From Gammaproteobacteria bacterium (GTDB lineage Bacteria > Pseudomonadota > Gammaproteobacteria > Arenicellales > CAJQKF01), in assembly GCA_030429665.1 (NCBI GenBank), contig JAUIEZ010000002.1, positions 31,120-95,119 on the forward strand: a stretch of DNA of 64,000 nucleotides, written 5' to 3'. The position numbers were made by a program, and so were the translations under genes. Positions 59,306 through 64,000 of this stretch are shown here, piece after piece (position 1 is the first letter of the stretch; each line of letters opens with the position of its first letter). Under the pieces are notes generated by a model. That model was not told where the DNA came from. It searched no databases and saw only the letters and a program-made list of their open reading frames with translations.

Positions 59306-60556
59306 TCAGTTCATATCGAGATAGATTCCGTGACGCGCGAACACGTTCTCGATCTCGACCCGATACCATCCCCCGGTCCGGGCGCGATCCGCCTCCAGCA
59401 GAAGTCCTAGGATATCACCAAAATGCACGTCCCACGTCAGGCGGCTCCAGACATCGGCGAGGTACAGGCCCAGCGTGTCCCGCGCATCGACAAGCGCGTG
59501 CTTGAAGCCCACGGGCGCGCGGGCGAACGCGGCGTCAAAGCGCCTGTCCACGGCCTCGAGCTGCGCCGCGTCCTTCACACCGCGGCGCGACATGTCGTCG
59601 AGCGCCGGGTCGATCAGCCGCCGGTCCACGAGATTCTGCTGGAATATCTCGACCAGCAGGTCGAACACGGCGCCGGTCAACGGCAGTGACACGTCGTGGC
59701 GCTCCCGGTGGCTGAGCTGGTCCGGCGGCGTCGATAGATCGGCGACGTCGCTCATCGTGAGGTCGTTGCTGGCCATGCGGATCTGTTTCGTGGGCGACAC
59801 CTCGCCCACCCGGTTCAACACGTTGCGTGGATACAGGTCGCCGCTGGTGCGTTCGAGCAGCAGGTCGACGATGGAGTCGAAATGCAGCAGGGCGATGATG
59901 CCGACGAGGTCGCTCGCCGATTCGTGGAAGGCGAAGAAGCTCGTCGTCGCCTTGCCCGGCGGCGGCAGGCCGATCTTCGCGTACAGCATCGAATGCCCGA
60001 ACTCGTGCGCGAGGACGTCGAAGTTGAGGTTCATCGGGAACTTGCGCCCGCTATCGTCCAGCCGGTAGCCGGCTTCGATGAAGCCGTAGCCGGAGTGCGC
60101 GTTGTCCCAGTCCAGCCACGGCACCAGTTCCATGCGCGGCAGGTCTTCGGAGAAGTGCCACTCGATCGGCGCGCCGAAATAGGCCTCCCAGATGTCCATC
60201 ACCCAGTGCACGGTGCCGAACATGTGCGCCGCCTCGAACTGGTGTGTCCCCGGTCGCAGGTGATCGAAGTGGCCGTCGGCGCCGGGCGTTGCGGGCGCGT
60301 TCATCGCGCCGCGGTAGGGCGGCATGTCGGGAAATTCGTAGGGCGTCTTGGCGACGGCGTCGGCCACGTACATGCGCGCGTCTTCGGGGCCCGGTTGAAT
60401 CTCCCGCGGCGGCGTCGATACCCAGACGGTTTCCGGCTCCTCGAAGCCCGGCAGAATCGGCGGCTGCGGGTACAGCAGGAAGCGCGTGCCCGAGCCGCTG
60501 AAGTCGAGCTCGAGCTGGGAAAGCTCGCGGGCCGCGCGGGGAATGCGGTAGATCAT
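59306..60556 (-). CDS. Thermolysin-like (gluzincin) zinc metallopeptidase
   Basis: 'NFDVLAHEFGHSMLYAKIGLPPPGKATTSFFAFHESASDLVG': HExxH plus a downstream E within HESASD, as in M4-like peptidases. No signal peptide visible. Confidence 0.8.
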   Translation of the reverse strand: MIYRIPRAARELSQLELDFSGSGTRFLLYPQPPILPGFEEPETVWVSTPPREIQPGPEDARMYVADAVAKTPYEFPDMPPYRGAMNAPATPGADGHFDHLRPGTHQFEAAHMFGTVHWVMDIWEAYFGAPIEWHFSEDLPRMELVPWLDWDNAHSGYGFIEAGYRLDDSGRKFPMNLNFDVLAHEFGHSMLYAKIGLPPPGKATTSFFAFHESASDLVGIIALLHFDSIVDLLLERTSGDLYPRNVLNRVGEVSPTKQIRMASNDLTMSDVADLSTPPDQLSHRERHDVSLPLTGAVFDLLVEIFQQNLVDRRLIDPALDDMSRRGVKDAAQLEAVDRRFDAAFARAPVGFKHALVDARDTLGLYLADVWSRLTWDVHFGDILGLLLEADRARTGGWYRVEIENVFARHGIYLDMN

Positions 60557-60586
60557 CGGCGCGCGCCCGTGCGCAATACGAAGCTC

Positions 60587-61831
60587 TCAATCATCTGGAT
60601 GACTGTACACGTATTCACGCAGGACGAGTTCGTGAAACCCGTCGCCGTCGAGGCCCCCGAGGCTCGCCGCGTAGGCGTCGATATCGTCGGGCATTTCGCG
60701 TCCCAGCCGCTCGCTGAAATACCAGTCCATGAGCTGCAGCCGCTCAAGCTCGTCGAGCGCGCCGACGTTCACGATCCGGCGCGCGAGCACGCGCGCCTTG
60801 TCGTCGGCGCGCCGCTTGAAGTTCTCGAGGTCGCCGCTGTCGGCCAGCCGCGCCAGCATCCGTTCCGTGAGCCAGTGCGCCGGTGCGGCATCGCGATAAC
60901 CGGCAATCGACCCGCCGAGCAACGCGTCCCGGTACCACGCGTCCCGTACCGCCTCGTCGCTATCCGCCGGCGCGGCCTCGGCACCGTCGCCGAAGGCCTC
61001 GTCGAGGACCAATTCGCGCAAGGCGAAGAAATCGTCGCCGAGCAGGCGCAGTTCGTCGAAGACGGGCGACGGCGGCGCGGGCGCGCAGGACAACTCGTTC
61101 ACCGCCCGGTCCCACAGGGTCGTTTGCTCGAAGCGGAACGCGACCGGCGCGGCCGGTTCGTCGCCGCGCGACGCCAGCCGCTCGAGAAGGCGGGTCGCGT
61201 CGTCGCGTTTCACGCTCACCTGGTGCGAGGGAATCCACGCCTTCAGCGCCTCCAGCTCGGTCGACAGGCCGTCGAGCTCGCGCGCGTCATCGAACAACGT
61301 ATCGTAGCCGCGCTCGGCGTAGAAACGTCTCCGGCACAACTCGACGAGCGCATCGCGCGTGGCACCCCGTATGACGCCGGCGCGCGCCGCGGCGGCGAGC
61401 GTCGCCCGCACGTCGACCAGCGCCGTGGAAAGACAACGATAGCCGAGCGTCGCCGGTCCGTGGACGATGGCCACCTCGTCGTCGTTTTCGAACGCGTCTT
61501 CGTAGGGCGGGAAGCGGCCCTCGCGGTAAGCATTGAACACGGTGCCCACCCCCTGCATGCCGAAGTCGCCGAGTTCCGCCGCGCGCAAGGCGCCCATGCT
61601 CGCCGCGCCGTAGACGCGTATGCCCCGGTGCATGGCCCACAGGATTTCCTTGTGCCACACGGACGGCACCTGGTTGAAGTAACCGTCGACGATGGCGATC
61701 GTGCGGGGCTCGAGGGTGATCGCCGCGCGGTAGACGTCACCGTAACGCGCCGGCGGCAGGTAACGCGCGTCGAGTATTTCCCGGCAGTCGGCGGCGTCCA
61801 TCGTCGGGCCGATGAAGACGACGTCGTTCAC
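60587..61831 (-). CDS. tfuA: TfuA-like protein
   Basis: 414 aa; 'VFIGPTMDAADCREILDARYLPPARYGDVYRAA...IAIVDGYFNQVPSVWHKEILWAMHRGIRVYGAASMGALRAAELGDFGMQGVGTVFNAYREGRFPPYEDAFENDDEVAIVHGP' is the characteristic TfuA core. GTG start at 61831 overlaps the ycaO stop. Confidence 0.92.
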   Translation of the reverse strand: MNDVVFIGPTMDAADCREILDARYLPPARYGDVYRAAITLEPRTIAIVDGYFNQVPSVWHKEILWAMHRGIRVYGAASMGALRAAELGDFGMQGVGTVFNAYREGRFPPYEDAFENDDEVAIVHGPATLGYRCLSTALVDVRATLAAAARAGVIRGATRDALVELCRRRFYAERGYDTLFDDARELDGLSTELEALKAWIPSHQVSVKRDDATRLLERLASRGDEPAAPVAFRFEQTTLWDRAVNELSCAPAPPSPVFDELRLLGDDFFALRELVLDEAFGDGAEAAPADSDEAVRDAWYRDALLGGSIAGYRDAAPAHWLTERMLARLADSGDLENFKRRADDKARVLARRIVNVGALDELERLQLMDWYFSERLGREMPDDIDAYAASLGGLDGDGFHELVLREYVYSHPDD

Positions 61832-63087
61832 GTGACTAGCGCCGCCAGCTCCGCGGGCAGCTTGCGCGCCGCGCGCGCGCGGCGTCCGGCCACGCCCGTC
61901 TGCCCGTGGTGCCCGTGCGCGCCTTCCAGCGACGGAACGATCACCTTGACCACCGGCAAACCGATATCCGGCTTTTCCAGGTCCACCGCCAGCACCTGCC
62001 GGACGCCGATCGCGCGCAGGCGCTCCAGCGACTCGCCGAGATCCCCGGCGATCGTCGCGTTGTCGAAACCGGGCGCATCCTCGAATCGCTGCGACGGCCG
62101 GTGGCGCGCGGACAGCGCGGCGCAATGCTCGCGGCGCCGGCGTCGAGATGCGTCAAGATACGGCGCCGCGCCGATGTCGTCGCGGGAACCGGCAATGAAG
62201 GTCGTGCGCGCCTGGGCGGCCTCGGTCAGCGCGCGGGCCAGGGCGACCTCGCGGGCGGCGTGGCAGCCGGCGCCGAACTCGGGGTCCGCCCAGTCGGACG
62301 CGTCACCGATCGCCAGGCAGACGAAACAGGCGATGCGGGCATCGGAGGTGACATCCCAGATCCTGACCGTGACGCCGGCGTCCGCGAAACGGTCGAGCAA
62401 CGACCGGCACACGGGATCGTCCACGCTCTCGACGTCGACACCCCGCGCATCCTGCTCGCGCACCGGGCTGTGACGCCAGAGGGACTCGGCATCCCGCTCC
62501 ACCACCTCGAAGACGCCATGGCACGCGGCCTCCTCGAAGGTGTTCCCGGACGCCAGGCCGTTGGTATCCGCGGCGAAGTGCCCGCTGCCGGGGGGCAGCG
62601 GCAGCGTGTAATTGGTGCTCACCATCTCGAACGGCACCCACGCCCGCGTGTCGTCGAGCAGGTTGCCCGATTCGATCCAGAAGATCGGCACATGCGAATC
62701 GAAGCGGCCGGCGCCGGCGCGCGGCAGCTCGTCCAAATCGGCAAGCACCCGTCCGTCGGCCTCAAGCTCGGCGGCCGATCCGAACAACAGCGGCAGCCCC
62801 ACGTGCTCCGCGTGCCAGGTTTCGACCGACTCCATGACCGCCGACGCCTTCGCCGCAGACAGCTCCACGCCCTTGCCCTGGGACACGGAGATGGACCGCG
62901 AATTGGGACGCACCGCCATGGCCACGGGAATCCCCAGGCGATCGAGCCCGGTGATGTTGGACACCCGCGTGATCCCCAGCTTCCCGAACCACGGCTTCGC
63001 CCGCGCCAGCGTTTCCTCGGGCGAAACGGCGCGGTGAGTCCCCGTCCGGTAGAGCTTGTTTCCCTTGTGCTGAGCTGAATCGTTCAC
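61828..63087 (-). CDS. ycaO: YcaO-domain cyclodehydratase/thioamidase-type protein
   Basis: 419 aa; 'GKGVELSAAKASAVMESVETWHAEH', 'NGLASGNTFEEAACHGVFEVVERDAESLW', 'GCHAAREVALARALTEAAQARTTFIAGSRDD'. Ends KLPAELAALVT, without a PxPxP terminus. Confidence 0.94.
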   Translation of the reverse strand: MNDSAQHKGNKLYRTGTHRAVSPEETLARAKPWFGKLGITRVSNITGLDRLGIPVAMAVRPNSRSISVSQGKGVELSAAKASAVMESVETWHAEHVGLPLLFGSAAELEADGRVLADLDELPRAGAGRFDSHVPIFWIESGNLLDDTRAWVPFEMVSTNYTLPLPPGSGHFAADTNGLASGNTFEEAACHGVFEVVERDAESLWRHSPVREQDARGVDVESVDDPVCRSLLDRFADAGVTVRIWDVTSDARIACFVCLAIGDASDWADPEFGAGCHAAREVALARALTEAAQARTTFIAGSRDDIGAAPYLDASRRRRREHCAALSARHRPSQRFEDAPGFDNATIAGDLGESLERLRAIGVRQVLAVDLEKPDIGLPVVKVIVPSLEGAHGHHGQTGVAGRRARAARKLPAELAALVT

Positions 63088-63256
63088 GAGGGCGACATTC
63101 TATACCGGGTGGGTTGGCGACCGTTGTCTACATCCACCGAATTCTCGAATACGCGAGCTTCAAAAAAGCCACTTGACGGAGAATCCCAAAATACTAACTC
63201 AGATTGGTTTACGCAGAACTCTACGTAGTCCAACGGACTTTAGCTGGCCTTGGTTT

Positions 63257-64000
63257 CTATTCGAGCAGTCTTTTAGCGTTGTGGATGTATCGAATATAGG
63301 ATGCGCGACCAGACCAACTGTTATGGCGAGTATCTTTTAGGGCGCTATGGTAAATATTCTTTGTTGCGCGCAGCTTCGAGCCGACAAGAACCACGCCAGT
63401 TACAACCTTGTTTTGAGAACCTTTGTATATTCGATGCTTGTGGTGGGTGTATTCATTGCGACGTATTAAGCTATTTGCTCGTCGAAGCAAATTCCTATTC
63501 AATCCCTTCATTGTGATCGTTAAATCATCGACATACAAAGTCATCGAAGCATTAGCTGATTTTACGATATCGTTAATCTCGTCAAACATGCGTTTGTTCA
63601 CCCAAAAAGCGAGCGCCGTGCTGCACGGACTACCTTTGGGGATCGCATCTTGGTGGGTTAAGAGATCAGCCAGTATTTCAGCGATATCATTTGAGCACTC
63701 CATGTCTCGATTGAAAAATTCTTTAACCCTTGTTCTTGGTGTCGACCGGAAGAATGAACCAATATCAGTTTTGACCATTCCAAATTGGCTTCCGTTTCGA
63801 TAATGTGCGAGAGCATTGGTTACATTGGATCGGCCTCGCCGTCCTGAGTGAAGATATTCGGGAAGTTCGAGTCGACTCAGCAGGGATTGAGTCCGATCAT
63901 GGACTCGCCTGAGTGCTCCAACTGGAGGTGTGAACGTTTTGCCGTTTTTGTGTATTTTTTTGTACTTTCCGTTTTCTACTAGTTGCAATAGTTTTCCAGG
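63257..64000 (-). CDS. Retron-type reverse transcriptase, 5' end truncated by window edge
   Basis: 'NVTNALAHYRNGSQFGMVKTDIGSFF' (NAxxH), 'MTLYVDDLTITM' (YVDD), 'NKVVTGVVLVG' (VTG). The frame stays open through base 64000 (PGKLLQLVENGKYKKI...), so the TTG at 63988 is not the real start. Confidence 0.88.
   Translation of the reverse strand, partial: PGKLLQLVENGKYKKIHKNGKTFTPPVGALRRVHDRTQSLLSRLELPEYLHSGRRGRSNVTNALAHYRNGSQFGMVKTDIGSFFRSTPRTRVKEFFNRDMECSNDIAEILADLLTHQDAIPKGSPCSTALAFWVNKRMFDEINDIVKSANASMTLYVDDLTITMKGLNRNLLRRANSLIRRNEYTHHKHRIYKGSQNKVVTGVVLVGSKLRATKNIYHSALKDTRHNSWSGRASYIRYIHNAKRLLE

Noticed and set aside
59882-62473. 863-aa plus-strand ORF
   Set aside because: Antisense to peptidase/TfuA/YcaO, whose translations carry diagnostic motifs; the plus frame is His/Arg/Val shadow sequence.

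Overview
High-GC proteobacterial chromosome segment. The ubiE-ubiJ-ubiB and gmk-rpoZ-spoT-ridA-recG-ubiA gene orders suggest a gammaproteobacterium. Most of the window is housekeeping and metabolism. It includes a TRAP transporter with a fused hydantoinase/oxoprolinase, a sugar-binding lipoprotein with a hybrid histidine kinase, SulP, PPi-PFK, adk, hemB, ubi genes, a Lon-like protease, Hsp20, class II RNR, gpmI, rdgB/rph, yicC, gmk/rpoZ/spoT/recG/ubiA, and a SAM-cyclase-AAA-TPR protein. The most interesting region is the right end. A compact minus-strand block at 63087->58540 encodes YcaO, TfuA (overlapping by GTGA), a thermolysin-like HEFGH...E metallopeptidase, and a 232-aa protein ending in five perfect-length SRMAMx hexapeptide repeats after a Gly-rich linker. 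This is a candidate RiPP/peptide-thioamidation system with a repeat-core substrate. Immediately beyond it the GC content drops sharply and a retron-type reverse transcriptase (NAxxH, YVDD and VTG motifs) runs off the window edge. A second unusual item is an adenylate kinase carrying a ~240-aa histone-H1-like Lys/Ala-rich tail. All calls come from reading the sequence and ORF translations; no database search was run.
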